In this document: positions 8,246-16,557 of the stretch, piece after piece | How positions within the stretch are numbered: position 1 is the first letter of the stretch | Layout: every line of letters starts with the position of its first letter | NCBI RefSeq assembly: GCF_042648365.1 | Contig: NZ_JBHRXI010000003.1 | Span: 1-64,000 of the forward strand | Length of the DNA stretch: 64,000 bases | DNA from: Lutimaribacter_A marinistellae | GTDB lineage: Bacteria; Pseudomonadota; Alphaproteobacteria; Rhodobacterales; Rhodobacteraceae | Direction of reading: 5' to 3' | Made by a program: the position numbers and the translations under genes | The notes under the pieces: model-generated | Database searches by the model: none | What the model saw: only the letters and a program-made list of their open reading frames with translations | What the model was told of the DNA's origin: nothing

Positions 8246-9789
8246 AGCCGGAAATTCTGAACCGCATAGCACTGCTCCACCGTTTGCTTTCGCGGATGAC
8301 GCTTGGTTTCGTCGCCGGGGCGCTGACCGTTCTGACTTTCCCGCCTTTCTCGCTTCTCCTGCTTGTTCCCGTTGCCTATTCCGCGTTGTTTGTCGGTCTT
8401 CGCGATCTCTCCTTCGGGCGCGCTTTCCTCGTCGGCTGGGCGTTTGGTCTTGGCCAGTTCGGTTTCGGGATTTCGTGGATTGCTGAGAGTTTCTACGTCG
8501 AGGGCGAGCGGTTCGGGGCGATGGCGATCCCGGCCGTCGCGGGATTGTCCGCAGGTCTCGCAATTTTCCCGGCCATTGCCGCAGCGCTCTTCGCCGAAAT
8601 CGCGCGGCGCGGAGCCCTGGGCAATCTCCTGGCCTGCCTCCTGTTCGCGACCTTCTGGACCGTGGCCGAGTGGTTGCGTGGTCACGTTCTGACAGGTTTT
8701 CCGTGGATCCTCGCCAGCTACGCTCTGGTCGATTACGCCGCTTTGCGCCAGCCCGCCGCCTGGGTCGGAAGCTATGGGCTAAGCTTTCTCACCGTGTTCG
8801 TCGCGGCACTTCCCGTCGCGGCTGTCATGGCGTCCGGGCGGCAACGACTGACCATCTCGCTCATGGCGCTGGCCGGCATCGCGACGATGTGGGCCGTCGG
8901 CACACTTCGCCTCCAGTCGGATACAGAACAGCCACCCGGTGTGGAGCTGCGCATCGTCCAGGGCAACGTTCCCCAAGAGGAGAAATGGGCGCCCGAGAAC
9001 CGCGAGGCAACCTTCGCGCGTTATCTTGAGCTTTCAACCCAGCCCGGCGATTTCGACGTTCTTCTCTGGCCGGAAACCGCCTTTCCGGGTTTCCTCGATG
9101 AGGATACGGAGGCACGGGCCCGCATTGCCGCAGCGCTACCAGACGGCAGGGTGCTGCTTACCGGTGTGCCGGACCGTGTACCGAGTGAGGATGGCACCCG
9201 ATATTTCAACACGGTCCAGGCATTTGACGAGACCGGCGAGATCCTGACCGGATACGCGAAACACCATCTCGTGCCCTTCGGCGAATATGTGCCATTCCGC
9301 GGCTGGTTGCCCATCGAGCGGCTCACGGCGGGTCTGGGCGATTTTACGCCCGGACCGGGCCCGAGAACGCTTGCGCTTCCGGGTGTGCCGCTGGTCGCCG
9401 TGGCGATCTGCTATGAGATCATCTTCCCAGGGCATGTGGTCGACGACCTGTTCCGGCCGGACTGGATTTTCAACGCGACAAACGATGCCTGGTTTGGCAC
9501 CAGCATCGGACCCGAGCAGCATCTGGCTTCCGCACGTATGCGCGCCGTAGAGGAAGGCCTTCCAGTCATCCGAGCCGCGAATACGGGCATCTCTGCGGTC
9601 ATCGACGCGAGCGGAGAGATCGTTGCGCGGCTCGATACCGGCGAAACGGGCATCATCGACGCTAGCCTGCCCTCCGCGCGACCGCCGACACTCTACGCGA
9701 GCTTCGGGGACTGGATGCTGTTGGCGCTCATCTTGGCTTCGTGGAGCTGGGCAATGGCGCCAATGCGACAGCTCACTACCGCCGCATGA
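8242..9789 (+). CDS. lnt: Apolipoprotein N-acyltransferase
   Basis: About 515 residues when started at the GTG at 8242, which overlaps the lspA stop; this gives the usual family length. The N-terminal half has about six membrane helices; the C-terminal half is a nitrilase-fold domain. The catalytic triad is seen as Glu in LWPETAFPG, Lys in YAKHHLVPFGEY and Cys in AICYEIIFPG. It adds the third acyl chain to the N-terminal Cys of lipoproteins. It is the last gene of the operon and ends nine bases from a convergent gene. Confidence 0.94.
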   Translation: MKPEILNRIALLHRLLSRMTLGFVAGALTVLTFPPFSLLLLVPVAYSALFVGLRDLSFGRAFLVGWAFGLGQFGFGISWIAESFYVEGERFGAMAIPAVAGLSAGLAIFPAIAAALFAEIARRGALGNLLACLLFATFWTVAEWLRGHVLTGFPWILASYALVDYAALRQPAAWVGSYGLSFLTVFVAALPVAAVMASGRQRLTISLMALAGIATMWAVGTLRLQSDTEQPPGVELRIVQGNVPQEEKWAPENREATFARYLELSTQPGDFDVLLWPETAFPGFLDEDTEARARIAAALPDGRVLLTGVPDRVPSEDGTRYFNTVQAFDETGEILTGYAKHHLVPFGEYVPFRGWLPIERLTAGLGDFTPGPGPRTLALPGVPLVAVAICYEIIFPGHVVDDLFRPDWIFNATNDAWFGTSIGPEQHLASARMRAVEEGLPVIRAANTGISAVIDASGEIVARLDTGETGIIDASLPSARPPTLYASFGDWMLLALILASWSWAMAPMRQLTTAA

Positions 9790-9798
9790 GATAGACCG

Positions 9799-10311
9799 TC
9801 ATGCAAAGATGTGGATAGGTGTCCCGTCCTTCACCATTGCATAGATGTCCTCGATCTCCCGATCCGTGACCGCGATGCAGCCAGCTGTCCAGTCGCGGAC
9901 ATTTGTCGGGTCGATGCCGGGGCGTGGGCCACCATGGATGAAGATGTCGCCGCCGGGGGAAAGGCCCTGCGCTTCGGCAAAGGCGATGTCGGCCTCGTTC
10001 GGATAAGAGATGCCAATCGAAAGATGGTAGGTGCTGTTGGGGTTTCGCCTGTCGATTGTGTAAACTCCTTCCGGAGTCCGGCCATCCCCCTCGAATTGTT
10101 TGTGACCCTCAGGAGCGAAACCCAGCCCGACCGGATAGGTTTGCAAGACGCGATCGGCTCCGTCGAGAACAAGCAAGCGCTGTCCCTTGTAAAGCCGAAC
10201 ACGGGTGACTTCGGGTCCGTCATAGCTGCGGAACTTGCTGGCACACCCGGACAGAAACGCTACCAGCCCGCCCAACAGGACGGCGCGGCGGGGAAATCGG
10301 ATGGTTTTCAC
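9799..10311 (-). CDS. L,D-transpeptidase (YkuD) lipoprotein
   Basis: A 170-residue protein with a lipoprotein signal peptide (lipobox-like FLSGCAS) and a YkuD domain with catalytic HGGPRPG...DWTAGCIAV. It would form 3-3 crosslinks in peptidoglycan or attach proteins to it, in the periplasm. It is convergent with lnt and downstream of the P-type ATPase gene, separated by about 60 bases, so it may be read from the ATPase promoter. Being a predicted lipoprotein, it is a plausible client of the neighbouring LspA/Lnt pair. Confidence 0.9.
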   Translation of the reverse strand: MKTIRFPRRAVLLGGLVAFLSGCASKFRSYDGPEVTRVRLYKGQRLLVLDGADRVLQTYPVGLGFAPEGHKQFEGDGRTPEGVYTIDRRNPNSTYHLSIGISYPNEADIAFAEAQGLSPGGDIFIHGGPRPGIDPTNVRDWTAGCIAVTDREIEDIYAMVKDGTPIHIFA

Positions 10312-10374
10312 TGCTCGATGCCTCTTTCGTGAGGTCTGTTATGGACATTACGTTACCTTGCAAATGTTGCGTGA

Positions 10375-12723
10375 TCAATGTCCGTGGGCAAGCGCGGCCT
10401 TTGCCATCTGTGGGCCAACCTGCTCACCGCCGGACGGCGGCGCCTTGGCCTCTTGGCTGTTCAGCAGGCGCAGGGCATTGGCCACCACCAGCAATGACAC
10501 TCCTACGTCGGCTGCAATCGCGCCCCACATCGATGCCAGTCCGAACGCGGTAGCGACAACGAAAACGCCCTTGGTCGCCAAGGAAATACCGATGTTCTGA
10601 TGAATGATCGACATTGTCCGGCGCGAATGACCGATCAGCCAAGGCACCTTGCCGAGATCGTCGGTCATCAGGGCTATATCCGCCGTCTCGATTGCCGCGT
10701 CCGAACCAACGGCACCCATTGCGATGGCGTAATGCGCGCGCGCCATGGCCGGGGCGTCGTTGACCCCGTCGCCGATCATGGCCACCATGTCATGCGTTTC
10801 GACCAGTTCTTCGATGGCAGTAACCTTGTCTTCGGGCAGAAGCTCGGCACGGACCTCGTCGATGCCGACCTCGGCTGCAACAGCGCGCGCTGTCCGCTCG
10901 TTATCACCGGTCAGCATGACGATGGTCTTCACGCCTTGCGCGTGGAGCTGTGCCACGATGCCCTTGGCGTCGGGGCGGATACGGTCGCGCAATTCCAGGA
11001 TGCCGGTCACGCCGGTGTCGTCGCCCACGGCAACAAGGGTGCTGCCAGCCCCTTCGATGCGGTCGCGCAAGTCCTTCGGAATAGCGTCGCCGAAACCCTT
11101 CTCCTCGGCAAACCGGTCCGACCCCAGCCAGATCGACCGGCCGTCAGTGCGTCCTTCAAGTCCCCTACCGGGAACGGTTCGGGTATCTTCCGCGGCGGAC
11201 ACCTTGATGCCGTCGGCTTCTGCCCGCGCGAGAATGGCGCGCGCCAAGGGATGCGAGGAACGTGCCTCCAGTCCAGCGGCGAGGGTCATCAGATCTTGCG
11301 CCGATGCTTTGCCCAGCGGATGCACCGCCGCCACCTCGGGCTCGCCCATGGTGATCGTGCCGGTCTTGTCCATGGCCAGTGCAGTGGTCTTGCCCGGTGC
11401 CTCAACATATGCACCGCCCTTGATCAGCACCCCGGCCCGCGCTGAGGCGGTGAGTGCAGCGACGATGGAGACCGGTGTCGAGATGACCAGAGCGCATGGG
11501 CAAGCGATCACCAGCAGCACGAGTGCATTGTAGAACCAATAATCCCAGGCCCCCCCGAAAATGAGCGGCGGCAGCAGGGCAATTGCAATGGCGAGAGCCA
11601 TGACGATAGGCGTATAGATGCGGGCGAATTTCGCCACCCACTGCTCCACCGGCGCGCGGCGGGCATGGGCGTCGCCGACCATGCGGATAATCTTGGCCAA
11701 CACGGTGTCCGAGGCGGCCTTCGTGGCGCGCACCGTCAGTGTGCCTTCGCCGTTGATCGTACCGGCATAGACTTCGTCGCCCCGTTCCTTTGGGACCAGC
11801 GCACTCTCTCCGGTGATCGGCGCCTGATCGACGGCCCCTGCCCCATCGACAACCTCACCATCCAATGGGATGCGGTCTCCGCCGCGCACGATGAAACGTG
11901 CGTTGATAGCAACCGCAGAAGCCGGAACGTCCGCTTCCGAGCCGTCATCATGAAGAACTCTTGCCGTCGGCGGCGCGAGGTCGAGCAGAGCTGAAACCGC
12001 ATTCCTCGCACGCCCGACGCTCCAGCTTTCGAGGTAGAGCGAGAGCGAAAAGAAGAACGCGACTGTCGCCGCCTCGAAAAATTCGCCAAGCCCGATGGCA
12101 CCGGCCACGGCGACCACCATGAGCAGGTTCATGTCGGGCGACAGCCGCCGAGCGGACGACCATGCCTTGGGTGCCACGAGCCAGACACCGAACAGGATCG
12201 CAACCGCGAATAGCCCTGCCTCGACCAGTGGCATCGGCGCTTCGCCGTGACCCGCGAAGAGGCCGAGCGCCCCGCCCATGCCGGTCTCGATGATGTGCCA
12301 CAGAAATCCCGCGGCCCAGAAGCCTCCACTGAGCGCCGTAAACAGCCGCTGTCTTGCAAGATGGGCCGCCTGGTCGACCGACGCGTTCTCGGCATCCCAA
12401 GGCTTGGCGGTCATGCCGGTGCTTGCGACCAGTTCTGCAATTTCGCCGTCCGATAAACTCTTGGCGCTGTCGAGAATAGTCATCCGCCCATTGATCACGT
12501 CGAACGCGAGATGCTCGGCCCCGCCGATCTTCGGGCCGACCACCTTGTTCAGGATTGCTACCTCCTCGGCGCAATCGAGGCCGGACACCTGAAAACTGCG
12601 CCCACCAGCTGGCGCGGGTTTCGTCGGCGCGATGTCGCCGCACGATCCGGCGCTGCCGCAGCAGCTGCCGCTGCTTGTCTGGGTATCTTCGGCGTGATCG
12701 TGACGGTGGGTGTCGGACGGCAT
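10375..12723 (-). CDS. Heavy-metal P1B-type ATPase (Zn/Cd/Pb type)
   Basis: A 782-residue metal-exporting ATPase. The N terminus is rich in His and Cys (DTHRHDHAED, SCCGSAGSCG) and is followed by one HMA-like domain with DCAEE in place of the usual CxxC. Eight membrane segments, the CPC motif (ACPCALVIS), phosphorylation site DKTGT, the SSHPLA motif and GDGVNDAPA hinge are all present. The CPC motif and Cys/His-rich tail point to Zn, Cd or Pb rather than Cu. It is preceded on the minus strand by a MerR-type promoter at 12756-12786. Confidence 0.95.
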   Translation of the reverse strand: MPSDTHRHDHAEDTQTSSGSCCGSAGSCGDIAPTKPAPAGGRSFQVSGLDCAEEVAILNKVVGPKIGGAEHLAFDVINGRMTILDSAKSLSDGEIAELVASTGMTAKPWDAENASVDQAAHLARQRLFTALSGGFWAAGFLWHIIETGMGGALGLFAGHGEAPMPLVEAGLFAVAILFGVWLVAPKAWSSARRLSPDMNLLMVVAVAGAIGLGEFFEAATVAFFFSLSLYLESWSVGRARNAVSALLDLAPPTARVLHDDGSEADVPASAVAINARFIVRGGDRIPLDGEVVDGAGAVDQAPITGESALVPKERGDEVYAGTINGEGTLTVRATKAASDTVLAKIIRMVGDAHARRAPVEQWVAKFARIYTPIVMALAIAIALLPPLIFGGAWDYWFYNALVLLVIACPCALVISTPVSIVAALTASARAGVLIKGGAYVEAPGKTTALAMDKTGTITMGEPEVAAVHPLGKASAQDLMTLAAGLEARSSHPLARAILARAEADGIKVSAAEDTRTVPGRGLEGRTDGRSIWLGSDRFAEEKGFGDAIPKDLRDRIEGAGSTLVAVGDDTGVTGILELRDRIRPDAKGIVAQLHAQGVKTIVMLTGDNERTARAVAAEVGIDEVRAELLPEDKVTAIEELVETHDMVAMIGDGVNDAPAMARAHYAIAMGAVGSDAAIETADIALMTDDLGKVPWLIGHSRRTMSIIHQNIGISLATKGVFVVATAFGLASMWGAIAADVGVSLLVVANALRLLNSQEAKAPPSGGEQVGPQMAKAALAHGH

Positions 12724-12755
12724 GAACGGACCTCTGGATTCGGGTGCTTCGCCAT

Positions 12756-12786
12756 GGCATAGCCCCTACAGTAGCTAGAGCTTCAA
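12756..12786 (-). promoter_or_regulatory. MerR-type promoter/operator for the P-type ATPase
   Basis: On the minus strand: TTGAAG (-35, 12781-12786), a 19-base spacer (12762-12780) and TATGCC (-10, 12756-12761). The spacer dyad CTCTAGCTACTGTAG is imperfect on its distal arm but the proximal CTCTAGC matches the other sites in the island. It lies 33 bases upstream of the ATPase start. Confidence 0.82.
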
Positions 12787-12905
12787 GAGCAAAATACGGT
12801 GGTATTTCAGTCTGTTTTATTGCTAGAGGATGCGGTGACCGGCTCTATCACGCCTTTAAGCATGAACAGCCGCTGCAAAGAAAAACGGTCACGAAAGGAA
12901 GCTTG

Positions 12906-13190
12906 ATGCGGGTTTTGATGCTGAAGCAAAAAATTATGGTCGCAGTGGCGTTGTCGCTTACGGCCGGGTGCGCAGTCCAGCCGACTGGGCCGGGCGACGC
13001 GGCAGACCAGCGGGGCAACGTTCCCGAAGCTGTGATTGCATTGGCTGCCCCGGATCAGGATGTTGCAACCGCGCGCTTGGTACCGGAAGACGGGTGCTAC
13101 TGGTACGAACACAGCGGCCCCGTTGAAACGACCCTGCTGCCGCTGCGCACGGCGAACGGCAATCCGATCTGCGTCGCGCGGGAAGTGTGA
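12906..13190 (+). CDS. Small predicted lipoprotein
   Basis: A 94-residue protein with a lipoprotein-type signal (ALSLTAGCAV), so a mature N-terminal Cys would be lipidated. The C-terminal part has EDGCYWYEHSGPVETTLLPL and ends NPICVAREV, giving two more Cys. A purine-rich AAAGGAAG precedes the ATG at 12906. No family recognised. Its position in the metal island, close to LspA and Lnt and divergent from the ATPase, suggests a metal-responsive envelope lipoprotein. Confidence 0.7.
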   Translation: MRVLMLKQKIMVAVALSLTAGCAVQPTGPGDAADQRGNVPEAVIALAAPDQDVATARLVPEDGCYWYEHSGPVETTLLPLRTANGNPICVAREV

Positions 13191-13237
13191 CGACGACCCG
13201 CAGGTCACATCATTTCGTTCAAAGCAAATTGCCTCAT

Positions 13238-13900
13238 TCAACTTCTCGCAGTAACACTGTCCTCAGCCGAATAAAGATGTGCTGTCGATCCAATCTCGAC
13301 GTTCGGATATAGTTCGTTTATGTGTGCCATAACCATCCGCACGCAACCCGAACTCGCACGACCGCCGATGCTTCTCGGATATGGTGTGCCGTGTATCCGA
13401 AGATAGGTGTCGCGATCTCCGACATAGAGATAGAGCGCCCGCGATCCCAAGGCGTTTTGAGGGCCGGGCTCCATCCCGTCGGCCCATCTTGCGTTTTCGG
13501 GATCCCGCTCGATCATGCTCTGCGTCGGTGTCCAATGTGGCCACCTGACCTTGCGCTTGATGCTATAAACACCCGGCTCGTAGAGGTTGCCCCGCGCGAT
13601 CGCCACGCCGTAGCGCATCGCGGTCCCACCCTCCTCAATGTGGTAGAGATATCGCGCAACCGCATCGACATGGATGTCTCCTGTCACGAGACCTTCCTTA
13701 GCGACCACACGCTGAGGCAAGAAGCGCGGGTGTAGTCCCCAAGGGTTTGACGTGGCCGGATCGAAGCCGGGCGGGCTGACTTGCGCGTCCCATTCAGCCT
13801 TCTGTGCCTCGGTGGGCCAGCTATCGGCAAACACAGGGGTAGCAACAGTCGCAGAAAATAGCGCTGTTGTCGTTTGAATGAAGTGTCGTCTTGTCAGCAT
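13238..13900 (-). CDS. L,D-transpeptidase (YkuD) family protein
   Basis: A 220-residue secreted protein if started at the ATG at 13900, which places a signal peptide (MLTRRHFIQTTTALFSATVA, ending at VFADS) at the N terminus, with an RR pair resembling a Tat signal. The YkuD catalytic site is LRIHGTPYPRSIG followed by SSGCVRMV. It would crosslink or modify peptidoglycan. It is the second L,D-transpeptidase of the island and has its own MerR-type promoter at 13962-13992. Confidence 0.9.
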   Translation of the reverse strand: MLTRRHFIQTTTALFSATVATPVFADSWPTEAQKAEWDAQVSPPGFDPATSNPWGLHPRFLPQRVVAKEGLVTGDIHVDAVARYLYHIEEGGTAMRYGVAIARGNLYEPGVYSIKRKVRWPHWTPTQSMIERDPENARWADGMEPGPQNALGSRALYLYVGDRDTYLRIHGTPYPRSIGGRASSGCVRMVMAHINELYPNVEIGSTAHLYSAEDSVTARS

Positions 13901-13961
13901 GTCGTACCCTTTCGGTTCCCACCGGCGATCAACGGCAAGAACGATATACATTCTCGTTGAT

Positions 13962-13992
13962 TAGATAGAACTTCTAGTGGCTAGAGGTTCAA
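13962..13992 (-). promoter_or_regulatory. MerR-type promoter/operator for the L,D-transpeptidase gene
   Basis: On the minus strand: TTGAAC (-35, 13987-13992), a 19-base spacer (13968-13986) with dyad CTCTAGCCACTAGAAG, and TATCTA (-10, 13962-13967). It is nearly identical in its proximal half to the site at 2265-2295. It lies about 60 bases upstream of the gene at 13238-13900. Confidence 0.85.
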
Positions 13993-14170
13993 GGGCAAAT
14001 CTTCGTGAACGCACGCACGATCCTTCCGATCCATCAATGGCTATATGCCTGACTAAGTCCGAAACACTCTGAGTGCGTAGCGCACAAACACTGTGCAAGG
14101 CGCACTGACCTGCTCCCCTGAAATGTCCCCGGTTTGAGGTTAGCCTGTTCTCCGAACGAGGAGACAGACG

Positions 14171-14437
14171 ATGAAGAGAAGCCGTTTCAGCGAAGCGCAG
14201 ATCATTGGCATCCTTAAGGAGCACCAGGCGGGCATTGGCGCGCCCGATCTCTGCCGCAAGCACGGGATCAGCGATACGACCTTCTACAACTGGCGACGGA
14301 AGTACGGCGGCATGGAGGTCGCCGATGCCAAGCGGCTGAAGGCGCTCGAGGCCGAGAACGCGAAGCTCAAGAAGATGCTGGCCGAGCAGATGATGGACGT
14401 GGCCACGCTGAAAGAGATGCTCGGAAAAAACTTCTGA
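14171..14437 (+). CDS. IS3-family transposase OrfA
   Basis: An 88-residue helix-turn-helix protein: RFSEAQIIGILKEHQAG, LCRKHGISDTTFYNWRRKYGG, then a leucine-zipper-like helix (KALEAENAKLKKMLAEQM). This is the full normal length for OrfA. It binds the element ends and is usually fused to OrfB by frameshifting. Here OrfB is broken, so the protein has no working partner from this copy. Confidence 0.92.
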   Translation: MKRSRFSEAQIIGILKEHQAGIGAPDLCRKHGISDTTFYNWRRKYGGMEVADAKRLKALEAENAKLKKMLAEQMMDVATLKEMLGKNF

Positions 14438-14460
14438 GGCCCGGCTCACGGAGGAAAGCG

Positions 14461-14727
14461 GTGGACTGGGCCATGACAGAGAAGAGCTATTCGCAGCGGC
14501 GGGCCTGCGCACTGGTGGGAATCGACCCGCGGGCATACCGGCGCAGGCCGAAGCGGCCCGAAGACGCAGAGCTGCGCGCCAGGTTGAAGCAACTGGCGTC
14601 CGAGCGGCGGCGGTTCGGGTATCGCCGCCTGCACATGTTGCTGAAGCGCAAGGGCTGGGAGGTGAACTGAAAGAAGCTCTACCGTCTCTACCGCGAAGAA
14701 GGGTTAACCATCCGCAAACGGTCGTTT
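14461..14727 (+). pseudogene. IS3-family transposase OrfB fragment, nonsense-mutated and truncated
   Basis: The first about 69 codons encode the OrfB N terminus (SYSQRRACALVGIDPRAYRR, ERRRFGYRRLHMLLKRKGW). A TGA then follows EVN, where the family normally has a Trp codon TGG, and translation of the family sequence continues behind it (KKLYRLYREEGLTIRKR). The reading is lost at about 14727. The DDE catalytic domain is entirely missing, so it is inactive. Confidence 0.88.
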
Positions 14728-14763
14728 ATTAGTAGTACTTCAAATTGCAAACGGCCCGATTTC

Positions 14764-15669
14764 ATGCCCTTGATAGGCTACGCCCGAGTTTCCACTGAGG
14801 ATCAGACCCCCCTGCCCCAGTCTGAGGCCCTCCAATCTGCGGGTTGCGCCGAAATCTTCGAAGAGCATGCCTCCGGCGGCAATCGCGCGCGACCGGTGCT
14901 GGCGCGCGTGCTCGAACGCGTCCAGAGCGGCGATACGCTAGTCGTTGTGCGGATCGACCGTCTTGCGCGGTCTCTGTCGCACTTGCTGGAGGTGATCGAA
15001 CGTCTGGAGGCCAAGGGAGCTTTCTTCCGCTCCCTGCAGGACCCTATCGACACCGCTTCCCCGCAGGGCAAGTTCACATTGCAGGTTCTTGGCGCCGCGG
15101 CCGAGTTCGAGCGTGCCCTGATCCGTGAGCGCACCAAGGCCGGGCTTGCGTCGGCACGCTCAAAGGGCCGCGTCGGAGGCAACCCAGGACTTCGCGCCAA
15201 GGACCCCGCCGCGCTGCGCAAGGTGCGGCTGGCGCGACAGGACGGCTACATGGAGCGCCTCAACGAGACCGCGCAGGATTGGGTGCCCCATGTGCGCCGT
15301 TTGCGGCCGGATATGGCCTGGGAAGACCTGCTCCGGATTATCAATGGCCCCCTGCCCCATGATCGTCATTGGACACAAAGCCGCCTGCTCCGCGCTGTGA
15401 GGGCATGTGTGCGCGACGGGTTTCTGCCCGATGAAGTGCTTGGCCGCGCCGGACGGCGTGAAACCGATGACCGCCTGCCGGCCATCGTCGCGGCGATCAA
15501 AGGCGCGAACCCCGAAATCACGCTGCAGGCGATCTGCGACCGGCTGGAATCGATGCGCGAACGGACCCCTCGAGGTCGTGCCAACTGGCAGCCGTCTTCG
15601 GTCAAAATGCTGCTGGAGCGCGCTGAAAGGCTGGGGTTGCTAAAGTCCGCGCATCAACAACAATCTTGA
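14764..15669 (+). CDS. Serine recombinase/resolvase with C-terminal extension
   Basis: A 301-residue site-specific recombinase. The N-terminal resolvase domain has the nucleophile Ser in GYARVSTEDQ, the Arg cluster VVRIDRLARSL, and the E-helix region AAEFERALIRERTKAGL. After the usual resolvase length (about 140 residues) there is a helical extension of about 150 residues ending in a second helix-turn-helix-like part. It could be the resolvase of a degraded Tn3-type transposon or a plasmid dimer resolver. It is inserted into or joined to the IS3 remnant. Confidence 0.88.
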   Translation: MPLIGYARVSTEDQTPLPQSEALQSAGCAEIFEEHASGGNRARPVLARVLERVQSGDTLVVVRIDRLARSLSHLLEVIERLEAKGAFFRSLQDPIDTASPQGKFTLQVLGAAAEFERALIRERTKAGLASARSKGRVGGNPGLRAKDPAALRKVRLARQDGYMERLNETAQDWVPHVRRLRPDMAWEDLLRIINGPLPHDRHWTQSRLLRAVRACVRDGFLPDEVLGRAGRRETDDRLPAIVAAIKGANPEITLQAICDRLESMRERTPRGRANWQPSSVKMLLERAERLGLLKSAHQQQS

Positions 15670-16557
15670 GAATCTTCCACGCCATGTAACGATTGCAGCG
15701 TTGCAGCGCACTTTGCGGGCGTGTGAATGAGTTCACGACGCGCAACCGAAGTTTCACGCTCAATCCGTCGTGCAATTCTCGGCTCCTCAAGGCTGACACG
15801 CGGCGATCAGTGAGCCAGACACAAAGCCTCAGTCGCGCATGAACGTGAGGAGGCGTCGAGTTGAGCTACAGTGCGCTACCGGCGGTTTCCAATTGTCTCC
15901 ATTAGCTGAAAGTCGACTTAGCGAGGACCGACACGATGATAGAGGTCCCTGCCCTAGTATTTGCGACGAGGGTTCCTGGATTTGGACCTTCGGAAGGCAT
16001 CTGCCATCGAACATTCCAGGCGCATCTTCTAAACAGGATGGGTGTCGCGGGTCGGTGAGGTGTAGTTGAATTCGTCGCGGAAACGCTGTGCCTCGTCTCG
16101 GATACTGTTCCCACGACGCAGGCAACAAGGATGCCCCCTACCCGGCTGGCGATCTTGGATCCGACAGCCGACAGGGCGTTGACCATCTTTACTCATGCAG
16201 CGCGTTTGGTCTGATCGTTTGGGCTCGGCACCCAGGTATCAATGTAGTTTTGAGTATCGATCCAGTTCGGTCGGTTATTTGCCGTATGTCTGTCGGTTCG
16301 TTGGCTGTTCCGGCATGAGCCGCCGCTGTGGTGAAGCGAGGCGCTTGCGACAACTAGTCTGCGCCAGATTGGCTCGTGAACCGCAAGTTTGTGCGTGCTG
16401 TTAACAGCTGTTAACTCGGGAGGGTACGTGGCTTCCCTAGTAGCGCTTTGGTCCGACAGCACAATTTGTGGATAAAATCCTTGACTTAACAGGGTGAATC
16501 ACGGCCACTAGAGTCAAGTTGCGCAAATAAGCGCGTTCGAGCAGAGAAATTGCAACT
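15670..16557. other. Non-coding region between recombinase and repA
   Basis: About 890 bases with no convincing gene on either strand; all open frames are short and lack ribosome sites. The last 160 bases before repA contain a parS palindrome (16400-16415) and an A+T-richer segment, as expected for the repABC control region. I could not pick a repA promoter with confidence. The rest may be debris of the transposition events to the left. Confidence 0.6.
16400..16415. other. parS-like centromere palindrome, copy 1
   Basis: Perfect 16-bp palindrome GTTAACAGCTGTTAAC. repABC plasmids carry 16-bp palindromic parS sites with GTT...AAC ends that are bound by RepB. The same sequence recurs within repB, and a one-base variant follows repB. 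This copy is about 140 bases upstream of repA, a usual location. Confidence 0.88.

Larger units (their letters stand above)
14106..14730 (+). mobile_element. IS3-family element remnant, right side missing
   Basis: The left end probably starts at TGACCTGCTCCCCTGAAATG (14106), followed by a leader typical of the IS407/IS1222-like branch, orfA and a broken orfB. Homology to orfB stops near 14727, where an unrelated A+T-richer stretch leads into a serine recombinase gene. No right inverted repeat was found, so the element cannot move by itself. It marks the border between the metal island and the replication region. Confidence 0.75.
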
